This document shows positions 9,202-18,230 of a DNA stretch of 64,000 bases, piece by piece. A program made the translations under genes and the position numbers. The notes under the pieces are model-generated. The model was not told the DNA's origin, did not search any database, and saw only the letters and a list, made by a program, of their open reading frames with translations. Location: the NCBI GenBank assembly GCA_035293805.1, contig DATGMD010000067.1, positions 1 through 64,000 of the forward strand. The letters are read 5' to 3'. The DNA comes from JAJPHF01 sp035293805. Lineage in GTDB: Bacteria > Chloroflexota > UBA6077 > JAJPHF01. The stretch's first letter is position 1; each line of letters begins with the position of its first letter.

Positions 9202-9432
9202 GTGGCCGCCGATCTGGCGCGCCTCGCTCGCCGTAACCCGCGGCTGGTCGCCCGCTTGCGCGCCGCGCTGCGCCGCTACGCCGAGACCGGCTACGGCAAC
9301 GTGCGACGGCTAGAGGACATGCCGGGCCTGCGCCTGTGCGTCGGCGACTGGCGGATCATCTTCGATCTGGAGCCGGGCCGTATCGTCGTGCGCGCCGTAG
9401 ATGACCGCAAGGACGTGTATCGGCGCCGCTAG
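9202..9432 (+). CDS. RelE/ParE-superfamily toxin-like protein
   Basis: The frame encodes a compact basic protein ending with the RelE-type final strands: LRLCVGDWRIIFDLEPGR, then IVVRAVDDRKDVYRR. The helical start LARLARRNPRLVARLRAALR also fits. GTG 9202 gives 76 residues, slightly short for the family. The frame is open upstream and reads CTVIWPASVAADLARL, like the missing first strand, so the true start may be a CTG at 9157, directly after the stop of the zinc-ribbon gene. RelE-family toxins cleave mRNA on the ribosome, while ParE members target gyrase; the sequence does not decide between them. Confidence 0.7.
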   Translation: MAADLARLARRNPRLVARLRAALRRYAETGYGNVRRLEDMPGLRLCVGDWRIIFDLEPGRIVVRAVDDRKDVYRRR

Positions 9433-9450
9433 GTCGACCGCGCCAGCCCC

Positions 9451-9645
9451 TCAATCGGCTCCGCCGCTCTTTCGGCTCTCCAGAAATCGATCGAGGTCCA
9501 TCCGCTTGAAGCGGAAGCCGCCGCGGTTCCCGAGCTTGGCTGCCGGGATGGTCCCCTTGCGCGCCCAACTCCGCAACGTCTCCGGATGGACCCGCAGGTA
9601 CGCCGCCGCCTCGGGCGTGGTAAGCCACTCGCTACTGTCTCGCAT
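9451..9645 (-). CDS. Excisionase-family MerR/HTH_17 DNA-binding protein
   Basis: The 64-residue product is a single winged helix-turn-helix of the excisionase type: WLTTPEAAAYLRVHPETLRS, WARKGTIPAAKLGN, RGGFRFKRMDLDRFLESR. Proteins of this family bind att-site DNA and steer recombination towards excision. ATG 9645 places the domain at the N-terminus as usual; longer upstream frames cross the promoter region. It is divergent from the recombinase with 52 bases between the starts, the standard arrangement for an integrase and its directionality factor. Confidence 0.8.
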   Translation of the reverse strand: MRDSSEWLTTPEAAAYLRVHPETLRSWARKGTIPAAKLGNRGGFRFKRMDLDRFLESRKSGGAD

Positions 9646-9651
9646 AGCATT

Positions 9652-9670
9652 ATTGTATTGGATTGTATTA
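9652..9670. promoter_or_regulatory. Tandem ATTGTATT operator between excisionase and recombinase
   Basis: ATTGTATTG at 9652-9660 is repeated as ATTGTATTA at 9662-9670, with a 10-base period that puts both sites on one face of the helix. The stretch is the AT-richest in the neighbourhood and lies between two divergent starts. It may be the binding site of the excisionase or of the HTH protein at 7932, or part of the promoters. Confidence 0.5.
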
Positions 9671-9697
9671 AAATGAATCAAGACGCGGGAGGTAAGT

Positions 9698-11455
9698 ATG
9701 CGCGCCGTAGTGTACGCGAGAGTATCGACCGACGCCCAGGAGCGGGACGGCACTTCCCTGGACACTCAGGAGCGGGCCGGCGTGGAGCGAGTGCTGCGGT
9801 CCGGCTGGGCGCTTGTTGAGTGCGTCCGGGACACCGCCAGTGGCTACACGCTGGACCGCCCTGGCATCAGCCGCGTGCGCCAGCTACTCAAGCAGGGTGC
9901 CATCGACGTCGTGGTAGCCTACGCCGTGGACCGGCTGTCGCGGAATCAGAACCACATCGGGGTCCTAATCTACGATGTCGAGCAAGCGGGCGCTCGGCTG
10001 GAACTGGTCACCGAGCAATTCGAAAGCACGGCGATCGGCCGCTTCATTCTGGCCGCCCGCGCCTTCAGTGCCGAGGTTGAGCGCGAGATGATCGCTGAGC
10101 GGACCACTCGCGGCAAGCTGGAGCGGGCCCGCTCGGGCCGCATTCCACAGGCGATGGGCAAGGGCTGCTACGGCTACGTCTACAACCCGCGGACGGGCCA
10201 GCGGGAGATCGACGTTGCGCAGGCGGAGGTCGTCCGGTGGATCTTCCGCCGGTACCTGGAGACGCGCAGCTACTCCAAGGTCTCCAGCGAGCTGAACGAT
10301 TCGGGCGTCCGCGCCTTCTCAGGCGGGCGCTGGTATCCGCTGACCATCCGTCGAATCTTGACGAACGAGTCCTATACCGGGCGGCTCGTCTACCGGCGTA
10401 CGCGATGGATAGTGACCGGGCGGGAGGGCGTTAAGGGCGGGCGCCGCCGGCGGCCCGTTCCTCGGCCGGTCGAGGAGTGGATCGAGATCGAGGGCGCGTC
10501 GCCCCGGATCATTGACCAGGCGCTATGGGACCGGGTACAGGCCATCCTGGCGGACCCGGAGCGCACGCGCCAGCGGCGTACCGCGAGGCTCTACGTGCTA
10601 CGTGGTCGGGCCAAGTGCGGGACGTGCGGGGCGGCGATGATCGGCCAGACGATGAAGGTCAAAGGCGCCGAATACACGTACTACGCTTGTCGGCATGCCT
10701 ACAATAAGCACGTTCGCGAGCAGTGCTCCGCCCGCTACGTGCGAGGCGACGCTCTGGAGGCCGGCATCTGGAAAGAGGTTCGGCGCGTCCTGACTGACCC
10801 CTCGACCGTGCTGCACGAGTTGGAGCGGCGGGACAGACCAGAATTCGATCCCGATGAGGTAGAACGGGTCGAGGGCGAGATCAAGTCCTTGAAGGACCGC
10901 GAAGCTCGGCTCGTACGCCTCTATAGCTTTGGCGAGGTCGATGAGCAGCCGGTCCGAGAGGAGGGCGCCAACCTTCGGCGTCAGCGCACGCTACTTGAGG
11001 AGCGGCTGAGTACCCTGCGCGGATCGGCCGCGCCGATAGCTGGCCAGGTGGATGCCAGGGCGCTGTCCCGAGCGTGTGCGGCGGTCGCGAATTGGCTGGA
11101 CCGCGCTGGGCCTGCCGAGCGCCTGCAGGCACTGGAGGCGCTCCAGGTCGCTATCGTCGCCACGCGCGAGGCGGCGACGGTCCGCGGGGTGCTCCCGGTC
11201 GAGCCGCCGAGTTTTGCGCTAGCGAACGATCATGCCGATGCAGGTGAGCGGCGGCCGCTGAGGTTCCGCGTAGACAAGCGACCACATGGGCCAGCCACCT
11301 CTTCAGCCGAATCGCCATCCCGAGCGTCAGCGCGAAGACGCGCCAGGTCCTGGGCAGCTCGGGCATCTTCCGGCCGGCGCTCGCCAATGGCCCCTCGCTC
11401 CACGATCCGAATGGGGCCCCTGAGCACCCCTCGGACTCATGCTGGACCCACCTGA
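9698..11455 (+). CDS. Large serine recombinase (site-specific integrase)
   Basis: GGAGGT precedes ATG 9698. Residues 1-150 form the resolvase catalytic domain: VVYARVSTDAQ with nucleophile Ser10, VDRLSRNQ, and the ARAFSAEVEREMIAERT helix. Residues about 160-290 form the recombinase domain (SKVSSELNDSGVRAFSGGRW). A zinc-ribbon region follows, CGTCGAAMIG and YYACRH with a further Cys, then a coiled coil at about 385-450. The family integrates and excises phages and mobile elements at short att sites. The natural C-terminus is probably near RPLRFRVDKR (about 11,280). The last 55 or so codons have a low-complexity product and lose the GC-rich third positions, while the opposite strand there looks coding. 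Confidence 0.93.
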   Translation: MRAVVYARVSTDAQERDGTSLDTQERAGVERVLRSGWALVECVRDTASGYTLDRPGISRVRQLLKQGAIDVVVAYAVDRLSRNQNHIGVLIYDVEQAGARLELVTEQFESTAIGRFILAARAFSAEVEREMIAERTTRGKLERARSGRIPQAMGKGCYGYVYNPRTGQREIDVAQAEVVRWIFRRYLETRSYSKVSSELNDSGVRAFSGGRWYPLTIRRILTNESYTGRLVYRRTRWIVTGREGVKGGRRRRPVPRPVEEWIEIEGASPRIIDQALWDRVQAILADPERTRQRRTARLYVLRGRAKCGTCGAAMIGQTMKVKGAEYTYYACRHAYNKHVREQCSARYVRGDALEAGIWKEVRRVLTDPSTVLHELERRDRPEFDPDEVERVEGEIKSLKDREARLVRLYSFGEVDEQPVREEGANLRRQRTLLEERLSTLRGSAAPIAGQVDARALSRACAAVANWLDRAGPAERLQALEALQVAIVATREAATVRGVLPVEPPSFALANDHADAGERRPLRFRVDKRPHGPATSSAESPSRASARRRARSWAARASSGRRSPMAPRSTIRMGPLSTPRTHAGPT

Positions 11456-11474
11456 ATGCGCGCTTCCCCGGCAT
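11280..11474 (-). pseudogene. Antisense gene remnant beneath the recombinase tail
   Basis: Read on the minus strand, this stretch gives a protein-like segment, SEGPLASAGRKMPEL then PRTWRVFALTLGMAIRLKRW, with GC-rich third codon positions. The recombinase frame over the same bases does not show these. It ends abruptly where the recombinase homology ends. The likely meaning is a piece of a resident gene cut by integration of the element. No family recognised, and the rest of the gene was not found to the left of 7.9 kb. Confidence 0.35.
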
Positions 11475-11628
11475 TCAGTATTGAGCAACGACGGCGCCGG
11501 GCCCCACCTCAATCGGCGACCCGCACACTTGCCAGCGTGCCGGTTAACTGTGGCAGTGTGCCTGGTCGTGGCCTGCGAGGGCGCATACGGTTGGCGTATC
11601 CGGGGTACCCCCGCGCAGAAGAGGGCCC

Positions 11629-12549
11629 ATGTCCCCGTACGACACGCTCCGCAGCGGGGAGGGCGACCAGGCTCCCGCGGAGGCTGGGGCAGCGCCGCAC
11701 GGGCCGGCCACTCGCAGGACCGGAACTGGTAGGCGACGAGTCGGCGCGGTGCTCCGCCTGGGAGCCGGGCTGTCCATTTATGGGGCGGCGGTGCTGCTCG
11801 CGTCGTTTGGCCCGCTCTCGGCCCGCCAGCACAGCGCGTGGGCGCAGGCCGCGAGTACCACCGCACAGCCGGCCGCGGGCACGACGACTCCCAGCGTGAC
11901 CGTCGTCCCGACGACGACGGCCATCGCCACCAGCTCACCCGTGCCCACCGCGCCGCCGTCGCCAACCGCGCGGCGGACGCCGACTCGGCGCGCTACTGCG
12001 TCGCCGTCGCCGACCGCGCCGCCGTCCCCAACCGCCCGACGCACCGCGACACCGCCCGTCACCGCGCTACCCTCGGCCACCGCGCGCGCCACTCCGACCC
12101 CGCTCGCCACCTTCGCGCCCCCGACCGCCCCACCGACGGTCACGGCGCTGCCCACGGTCGCGCTCCCAACGGTGCGCGCCATAACGCCGGCGGTGCCGAC
12201 AGCCGCGCCGTCCGTCACGGCGTCGCCCTCCGCGGCTCCCGTGACGATTCTCCCGTTGCCGACCGCGCCACCACCGCTCACCGTCTTACCGTCACCGACG
12301 CCCTCGCCCGTGCTGGGTGGAGCGATCGGCAGTGGGCCGGCCAGCCTCCCAGGCGGGGGGCGCGCCACACCGCGCCCCACCACTGCAGCGGTGCGTGGCG
12401 CCACGACGCGCGCCGCGATGGTGCCGGCGCCCCGGCCGGGAGCACCGGCGCCGTGGCCGCTCGCCCTGGTAGTCAGCGTGGGCGCTGTGGCCTGCGGCGT
12501 GGCCGTCCGCCGCACGCGCAGCGTCCGACCGAACGGATCGGGGCGCTAG
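11629..12549 (+). CDS. Exported Thr/Pro-rich low-complexity protein with C-terminal anchor
   Basis: ATG 11629 follows AGAAGAGGG. The 306-residue product has an Arg-rich start, a hydrophobic export segment (LGAGLSIYGAAVLLASFGPL, about residues 44-64) and about 170 residues of TPT/APP/ATAR low complexity. It ends with a hydrophobic anchor (WPLALVVSVGAVACGVAV) and an Arg-rich tail. This is the architecture of a surface stalk or wall-spanning protein. The repeats PSPTAPPSPTARRT occur twice in tandem. Tracts of this kind are common in exported proteins of Chloroflexota. Confidence 0.7.
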   Translation: MSPYDTLRSGEGDQAPAEAGAAPHGPATRRTGTGRRRVGAVLRLGAGLSIYGAAVLLASFGPLSARQHSAWAQAASTTAQPAAGTTTPSVTVVPTTTAIATSSPVPTAPPSPTARRTPTRRATASPSPTAPPSPTARRTATPPVTALPSATARATPTPLATFAPPTAPPTVTALPTVALPTVRAITPAVPTAAPSVTASPSAAPVTILPLPTAPPPLTVLPSPTPSPVLGGAIGSGPASLPGGGRATPRPTTAAVRGATTRAAMVPAPRPGAPAPWPLALVVSVGAVACGVAVRRTRSVRPNGSGR

Positions 12550-12881
12550 CCGCCGTCAGCCTCCGTTCACGATTGCTACCGGCGCCACGGCGGTCGGCAC
12601 ACCCCGTACTGCGCCTGCTAAGTGTGCGGGTCGTTCGCGAAGGCGCCCCCCGGCCGGGTGGACAGCGCCCCGCGGACTGCACGCTCCCACAGCCCAACTG
12701 ACCGTTTGGCGAGAAGCGCGCTGCCAGGCGCGCGATAATGGGCATGTGGAGCTCGGCGGACAGAGGCATGCGCCCGGGGTGATCAACGGCGGCGGGCTGG
12801 ATTGCCGACGGAACCCGAGAGACCGGCTTCCCCGTGGCGGTCGGACCACCAACCCACGGGACTAGGAGAGGGAGGACAGAG
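12550..12881. other. Intergenic region, nothing clear
   Basis: There are 332 bases between two genes of the same strand. I see no gene, repeat or strong hairpin. The GGGAGG at about 12868-12873 is the ribosome site of the next gene. Confidence 0.4.
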
Positions 12882-13565
12882 TTGGGTAGCCACAGAACCC
12901 TGCGGTGGATCGGGTCGGTAGCGCTGCTCGCCGCGGCGCTGGCAAATGGCCTATTCGCGCCTGGCGCCTCGGCTGCCGTGCAGCCCCAGCACCGGCCGCC
13001 CTCCATTCTGGCCGTCTTGCAGGTGATCCAGGACACGGTGGAGTGGCGTACCGCCAACGCGGCTGCCCCGTCGCCCTCGGACGACACGGGATGGACGAGC
13101 GTGGAGGACTCCCAATCCCTCGCTGCCGGCGACGAGGTGCGCACGGACCAGGGCGCGGCGGCGCGCATCATCCATTTCGACGGCACCCGCACCGATATGA
13201 TGGAGCAGTCCGACCTCCAGATCGAGCAGCCCGACACGAATCCGCAGGGCGCCATGGTGGGCCGCCTCCTGCAGCTCGACGGAATCGCCGTCCACCACGC
13301 GGCGCCAGCCGACAGCTCGGCCGGGCTGGCGGGGTTTCAGGTCGAGACGCTGGCGGTGGTGGCGCGCGCCGAGGGCGCCACCGTCCAGGTGCAGATCGAC
13401 CCGGACGGGACGACCCACGTGACTTACGTGAGCAACGGCCAGAGCGGGCCGGTCTCGGTGCAGTCGACGGCGGCCGGCAGTACGCCCATGCCCCTGACTC
13501 CGGGGCAGGCGATGGTCTTCCCAGCGCCGTCCGGCGCCCGCCCCCCAGGAGCGCCCCGCTCCTGA
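12882..13565 (+). CDS. Exported FecR-domain protein
   Basis: I chose TTG 12882, which follows GGGAGGACAGAG; an upstream ATG at 12834 lacks a site. A signal peptide ends near ASAA. Residues about 45-165 match the FecR fold: EWRTANAA, GWTSVEDSQSLAAGDEVRTD, GAAARIIHFDGTRTDMMEQS, LQIEQ, then the strand-rich VQVQIDPDGTTHVTYVSNG and SVQSTAAGSTPMPLTPGQAM. In this family the domain senses or scaffolds at the cell envelope. There is no ECF sigma factor or TonB receptor nearby, so a classical Fec circuit is not suggested. A much larger FecR protein lies at 54446. Confidence 0.8.
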   Translation: MGSHRTLRWIGSVALLAAALANGLFAPGASAAVQPQHRPPSILAVLQVIQDTVEWRTANAAAPSPSDDTGWTSVEDSQSLAAGDEVRTDQGAAARIIHFDGTRTDMMEQSDLQIEQPDTNPQGAMVGRLLQLDGIAVHHAAPADSSAGLAGFQVETLAVVARAEGATVQVQIDPDGTTHVTYVSNGQSGPVSVQSTAAGSTPMPLTPGQAMVFPAPSGARPPGAPRS

Positions 13566-13881
13566 TCCGCCCGGGGCGGTGCCGCCGCGCTGCCGCGATC
13601 CGCCTCGGCGACCGGCCGGTGCCTGGCGGGCAGCTCGATCAAGCCGCGCGCGGTTTCCACGTGAGTCGCGCTGGACGACGAGGCTGACCACCTGGCCAAC
13701 TGGCTAGGCTCCTGGTGCACCGTGCCGCCTCCCAGCACAACTGGCGGTTTGGCGGAGGTTCAAACGCTGCCGGCGTTCGACACTGGGGTAGATCAGAGGT
13801 TGTTCGCGCGGGGACAGCCATGCGGGCGTGGAGCCAGCCGGCACCGGCGGACCGCGGAGCTGCGCCCGCGGAGGGCTGACC
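13566..13881. other. Intergenic region, nothing clear
   Basis: There are 316 bases between genes of one strand. A short frame reading DDEADHLANWLGSW near 13670-13720 looks slightly protein-like but has no start or ribosome site. GGAGG at about 13868-13873 belongs to the next gene. Confidence 0.35.
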
Positions 13882-14664
13882 ATGACGTGGCAGCGGCTCG
13901 GGCGCCTGGTGTTGCTGTGCAGCGCCGTCGCGCTGCCAGTGCTCGGCGGCGGAGCCGTGCTGGCACAGTCGACCGGCGCCGCCGCCCTGCAGGGGCGAGT
14001 GCTCCGCCGCAGCGATGGCGCCCTCTTCGTGTATCGCGACGGGCTGCGCTACGGCATTGTGCCCGCCGAGCTTACCGATGCGCAGATCGACGCCATTCCC
14101 GACGCGGGGGTGCTCGTGGAGCGCCTGGACAACTTCTTTGCCCTGGCCCTGGGCCCGAGCCCGGCGAGCCCGACACCGACACCCACAGCCCCGGCGCCCA
14201 CGGTCGGCGTTGTCTCCCCGACCGGCGCGAGCCCCAGTACCAGCGCCTCCTTCGACGCCGCGGTGGCTGGCCTGGTGGGCCAAACCCTCCGCACGTGCGG
14301 GCTGCTGGGGGTGCCCGTCGACGTGGCGGTGCAGCAAGCCGAGCCGCTGCAGGGACCCGACGGCGTGCCCCACGTAGTGGTGGTGGCAAATGTCACCAAC
14401 GTTGGCGACCAGGCCGCGCAGGTCTCGCTGCCGGTCGAGCTGCAGGACAATCGCGGCCGGCTGTTCCAGATAACGAGCGCCGGCTTTACCCCGGACCTCA
14501 CCGTCCTGGCGCGGCAGTACGGCATCAACGCGCTCACACAGCAGGTGCTCGAGCCCGGGCTGTCGCTGCGGCAACTGTGGACGTTCGAAGTGCCGACGGA
14601 CGTGCAGGCGCTGACGCTCGTCCCGGATCCCATGAGCCGTTGTGAAGGCGTGGTGGCCCCGTGA
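13882..14664 (+). CDS. Exported protein with a beta-sandwich-like C-terminal domain
   Basis: ATG 13882 follows GGAGGGCTGACC. A signal peptide (LVLLCSAVALPVLGGGAVLAQ) is followed by a region SDGALFVYRDGLRYGIVPAE that resembles small repeats found in exported Chloroflexota proteins, then a PTPTPTAP linker. The last 120 residues are strand-rich (VPHVVVVANVTNVGDQAAQV, LPVELQDNRGRLFQI, LRQLWTFEVP), similar in style to DUF4352/telokin-like domains that carry extracellular ligand- or protein-binding roles. Cys near TCGLLG and the final Cys in SRCEGVVAP could form a disulfide. The next gene overlaps it by four bases. Confidence 0.7.
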   Translation: MTWQRLGRLVLLCSAVALPVLGGGAVLAQSTGAAALQGRVLRRSDGALFVYRDGLRYGIVPAELTDAQIDAIPDAGVLVERLDNFFALALGPSPASPTPTPTAPAPTVGVVSPTGASPSTSASFDAAVAGLVGQTLRTCGLLGVPVDVAVQQAEPLQGPDGVPHVVVVANVTNVGDQAAQVSLPVELQDNRGRLFQITSAGFTPDLTVLARQYGINALTQQVLEPGLSLRQLWTFEVPTDVQALTLVPDPMSRCEGVVAP

Positions 14665-15050
14665 AGCCGAGCCGGGACCAGGAGCGGCCGGCGCCCGAGA
14701 GGCGCGAGGGTACGCGCCGCGGGGCGGGATGGGCGCCCGGGCTGCTCATCGCCCTGGCAACCGGCGCGACGGCCTGCCGGGCGGCAGAGCCGCCCGCGCC
14801 GCCGACCGTCGTCCCCGCCCCGACGCCGTCGCCCTCGCCAACCGCGGCGGTCTTCCCGACCGACATCCCGCACGCGGCCGCGACGTTTCTCCCGGCGCCC
14901 ACCGCCCTGCCGACGGCGACGGCGCCGCCGTTGCCATCGCTGGTGCCGTTGCCGCCGTGGGAGCCCACCGTGGGACCCGGCCCCGCGCCAACGCCCGCGC
15001 CCACCGACGTCGTGCCCGTGCCGACCCACCCCCCGCTGCGCTCGCTCTAA
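14661..15050 (+). CDS. Small Pro/Thr-rich lipoprotein
   Basis: The GTG start at 14661 overlaps the preceding stop as GTGA, so translation is probably coupled. A basic N-terminus (RREGTRRGAG) leads into a hydrophobic segment ending ATGATAC, a lipobox-like site. The rest of the 129 residues is Pro/Thr/Ala-rich linker (VPAPTPSPSPTAAVFPT and similar) without a folded domain. A tethered surface spacer is the most I can say. Confidence 0.6.
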   Translation: MKPSRDQERPAPERREGTRRGAGWAPGLLIALATGATACRAAEPPAPPTVVPAPTPSPSPTAAVFPTDIPHAAATFLPAPTALPTATAPPLPSLVPLPPWEPTVGPGPAPTPAPTDVVPVPTHPPLRSL

Positions 15051-15114
15051 GCCGGGCGATGGAGTCAGTCTAGCCAGCCCGGCTTCACCCAGCCGGCAGG
15101 AACAGGAGGGAATC

Positions 15115-15522
15115 GTGATCCGCACGACGAGCCTCATTCTTGGACTGCCCCTGCTGGCCGTCGCGCTAGTCGCGGCGCGGCCCGCGCTCGCGGCAGCCGT
15201 GCTCGCCGAGAGCCAGACCTCCGCCGCGCATCCCGTGGCCTCCCTCCAGGCAGCATTGGATTGGCATTAGCGCTACACGCTGCAGGTGGATGGTCCGCCC
15301 GGAGCGACATTCACCGCGGCCGGCGTGGAGACCTACGTGAACGCGCAGGCGACGCTGGGCGGCAGCGCCGATCGCAGCAGTCAGTTTCAGTGCGCGGCGC
15401 CATATCGGCTGGAGCTGCCGGCGCCGCAGACCGACCTACGGTATTGGCACTACGCCGCGGCGGTGGCCCCGACCTCGGGCGACAACCTCGTGGTCCGCAT
15501 CGTCGCTGCCGATGCGGACTGA
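15115..15522 (+). pseudogene. Exported small protein gene with an in-frame amber codon
   Basis: GTG 15115 follows AACAGGAGGG. The first 51 codons give a clear signal peptide (SLILGLPLLAVALVAARPALAA). An in-frame TAG at 15268-15270 is followed by 84 open codons reading RYTLQVDGPPGATFTAAGV, VETYVNAQATLGG, YRLELPAPQTDLRYWHYAAA and VAPTSGDNLVVRIVAADAD, a natural beta-rich domain. Joined, the product is about 135 residues. TAG is an ordinary stop codon elsewhere in the window, so a nonsense mutation is likely. The next gene downstream carries two more ambers. Confidence 0.65.
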
Positions 15523-15615
15523 GATCGGTGCAGACCAGGCGGGTGGCCCGTTACACGCCGCTCGCGTGGCCGCCGGGTCCTCGGCAGCTGAGCCAGCCGT
15601 GCGTGAGGTGAGCCG

Positions 15616-18220
15616 ATGGTGAGTCGTAGTTGGTCCACACGGGGGTGCGCCACCGCGCTCGTCGTCTTGCTGGCAGCCTGCGGGGCGGGCGGCCGCACGC
15701 CGACGGCCCAGAGCCCGCCGGCCGAAGGAGCGGGCACGCTGGGCACCGCGGCGCCGCTCGTAAGCGTCCAGCCCGTCGGCCCGACCAGCCTGACCACCAC
15801 CCTCAGCTACGCGGGAAATATCCAGGCGCGGGCGACCGTCAACGTGCTGCCGCAGGCGACCGGCCGCATCAACCGCCTGACCGTCGACGTGGGCAGCAGC
15901 GTGAAGGCCGGCGACCTGATCGCGGAGCTGGACCACGCGCCGCTCGACGCGCAGGTGGCCCAGGCCGCGGGGGCGCTCGGCACCGCCCAGGCGCGGCTCG
16001 ACCTGCTGCGGGCCGGCGCGCGGCCCGAGGCGGTCGAGGCAGCAGGCGCAACGCTGCGGGGGGCCGAGCAGCAGCTCGGGCTCATGCTCGACGGTGGGCG
16101 CCCGGAGAGCGTGGCCACCGCGCAGGCGAACCTGGAGGCGGCACGGTCGCGCCTGGCCAACGTGCTGTCGGGCTCCACCCAGGCGCAGATCGACACCGCT
16201 CGGGCGCGCGGCCGAGTCCGCCTACGCCAGCGTGCAGAGCACAAGCACGGCGCTCGGCCAGCTCCTGGCGGGTGGCGCCCCGACGGACGTGCGCCAGGCC
16301 GAAGCGACGCTGGCGCAGGCCCAGGCCCAACGCGACGCGCTGCGCCACCCGGCGCCCGACCAGGTTCAGGCGGCCCAAACGGCGGTCGACCAGGCGGCGG
16401 CCAACCGCCAGGCGGCGCAGTCCCGCCTCGGGGTGCTCCTCGCCGGCGGCTCCATCGCCGACCAGGTGAGCGCCCAGGCCGCGGTGGACAGCGCCACCGC
16501 CGCGCTCCAGGCCGCGCAGCAGAGCCTGGCCGAGCTGGCGAACGGCGGCGCGCCGGCCGACCGGCAAGCCGCCCTCTCGGCCCTTGCTCAAGCCCAGACG
16601 CAGATTCGCTCCGCCCGCGCGTACTACGATCAGCTGCTGCGCCAGGCGAACCCCGGCGCCGCGGCCAACAGCGCCCTGCAGCTCACGGACCTACACGCTC
16701 AGGTCACCGAGGCCCAGCAGGCGCAGCAGACCCAGTGTGGCACGACCGCCCAATCGGTCTCGCAAGCCTCCGCCGTCATCAGCACCGGCACCGCGTCGTC
16801 CACCCTCAACTCCGCCGCCGTCCAGTCGCCCGCGGCGACCAACCCCTACTGCCTCGCGGCGCAGGCGGCGCTCGACCGGGCCAACGCCGCGCTGCAGAGC
16901 GCCCAGCAGGGTCCCAATCGCCTGACGCCCGAGGTATCGCCGAGCGATCTCCAGAGCGCGGTGACCGCGGCCGAGACTGCCCAGGCGAACCTCGTGGCCG
17001 CGCAGGCGCGCCTCGACCAGCTCAACAACCCCACGCCCGACCAGATGCAGGCCGCGCGCACGGCGGTCGACCAGGCCCAGGCGAATCTCCAGGCGGCTCT
17101 CGCCAACCAGCAGCTCCTCCGACAGCCCGCGGCCGACACGCTGGCCGCCGCCCAGAGCGCGCTCGATTCCGCGGACACGGCGCTGCGTTCGGACCAGACC
17201 TCCCTCGACGTGCTGCTGGCGGGCGGCTCCGCCGAGGCGCAGCGCGCTGCCGACACGGCCGTCGCGCAGGCGCAGGCTCGCCTCGACGCCCTGCGCAACC
17301 CGCCGGCCGCGGACGTCGCGAGCGCCACCACCGCCGCGAGCACCGCCCAGGCGAACCTGGCGAGCGCCGTCAGCAACCTTGCCGACGTGCTCGTGGCCCC
17401 CAAGGCTGCCGATCTGGTGGCCGCCTACTCGACGGCGGACCAGGCCCAGCAGAACCTGGCCTTGCAGCAGTATGCGTATCGTCCGCAAGAGATCCAGCAG
17501 CAGCAGGAGGTGGTCGCGCAGGCGCGCGCGAACCTGGCGCTGGCGGCGGAACCCAACCGGCCGCAGGACATCCAGCAGGCCGAGACTGCCGTCCAGCAAG
17601 CCCAGGGCGCGTACGACCTAGCCCGCGCGCAGGCGGCTGAAGCATAGGTCTACGCGCCATATGACGGCGACGTGTCGGCTCGCCTGGTCTCGGAGGGCAC
17701 GCTCGCCAGCCCCTCCACGACGCTGGTCACGCTGGTCAATCGCGACGTGCAGATCTTGGTCACCATCGAGCAGGCGTTGATGGGGCAAATACGCGAGGGC
17801 AGCCCCGCCGTGCTGACCGTCTCCAGCTATCCCGGCGAGCAGTTCCCGGCGGTCGTGACGGTAGTCGCGCCGGCGGCCGACCGGCGCACGCGTACCTTCC
17901 AGGCAACCGTGGTGCCCGAAAACCCGGAAGGCAAGCTCAAGGACGGGATGTACGCGTAGGTCACCCTGCACGGCGCCGAAGCGCCGGACGCGCTGGCCAT
18001 CCCGAACCAGGCCATCGTGCAGCGCGGCGGGAGCAGCATCGTCTTCGTCGTCGTGGACGGCAAAGCCCAAGTGCGCCAGCCTCAGCTCGGCATCAACGAC
18101 GGCTACCAGACCCAGGTGCTCAGCGGCCTGGAGCGCGGCGACCAGCTCATCGTGGTGGGCCAGCAGTTGCTCAACGACGGCGATCCAGTGCGCGTGAGCG
18201 GCGCGCCCCCGAGCGGCTAG
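15616..18220 (+). pseudogene. HlyD/RND-type membrane-fusion adaptor gene, broken by one frameshift and two ambers
   Basis: The start encodes a lipoprotein signal (TALVVLLAACG). A barrel/lipoyl half follows, then a very long Ala/Gln-rich hairpin, the second lipoyl half (VYAPYDGDVSARLVSEGTL) and the membrane-proximal domain to SGAPPSG. The intact paralogue at 30028 allows comparison. Near 16204-16210 one extra base (GCGCGCG where GCGGCG is expected) shifts frame. TAG at 17645 replaces a Val position in the AEAV motif. TAG at 17957 stands where the paralogue has CAG (GMFAQV). With three lesions, full-length translation is not expected. In family members the adaptor links an inner-membrane RND or ABC pump to the outside, and the RND permease gene follows at 18375. 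Confidence 0.85.
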
Positions 18221-18230
18221 TGGTCTGTCA

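Noticed and set aside
13750..13775. tRNA-like GGTTCAAAC string
   Set aside because: No acceptor or anticodon stems can be drawn around it.
15268..17959. Recoding of TAG as an amino acid
   Set aside because: TAG is used as an ordinary stop by intact genes in the window (for example the RND gene and the cupin gene), and a frameshift lies between the ambers, so decay is simpler.
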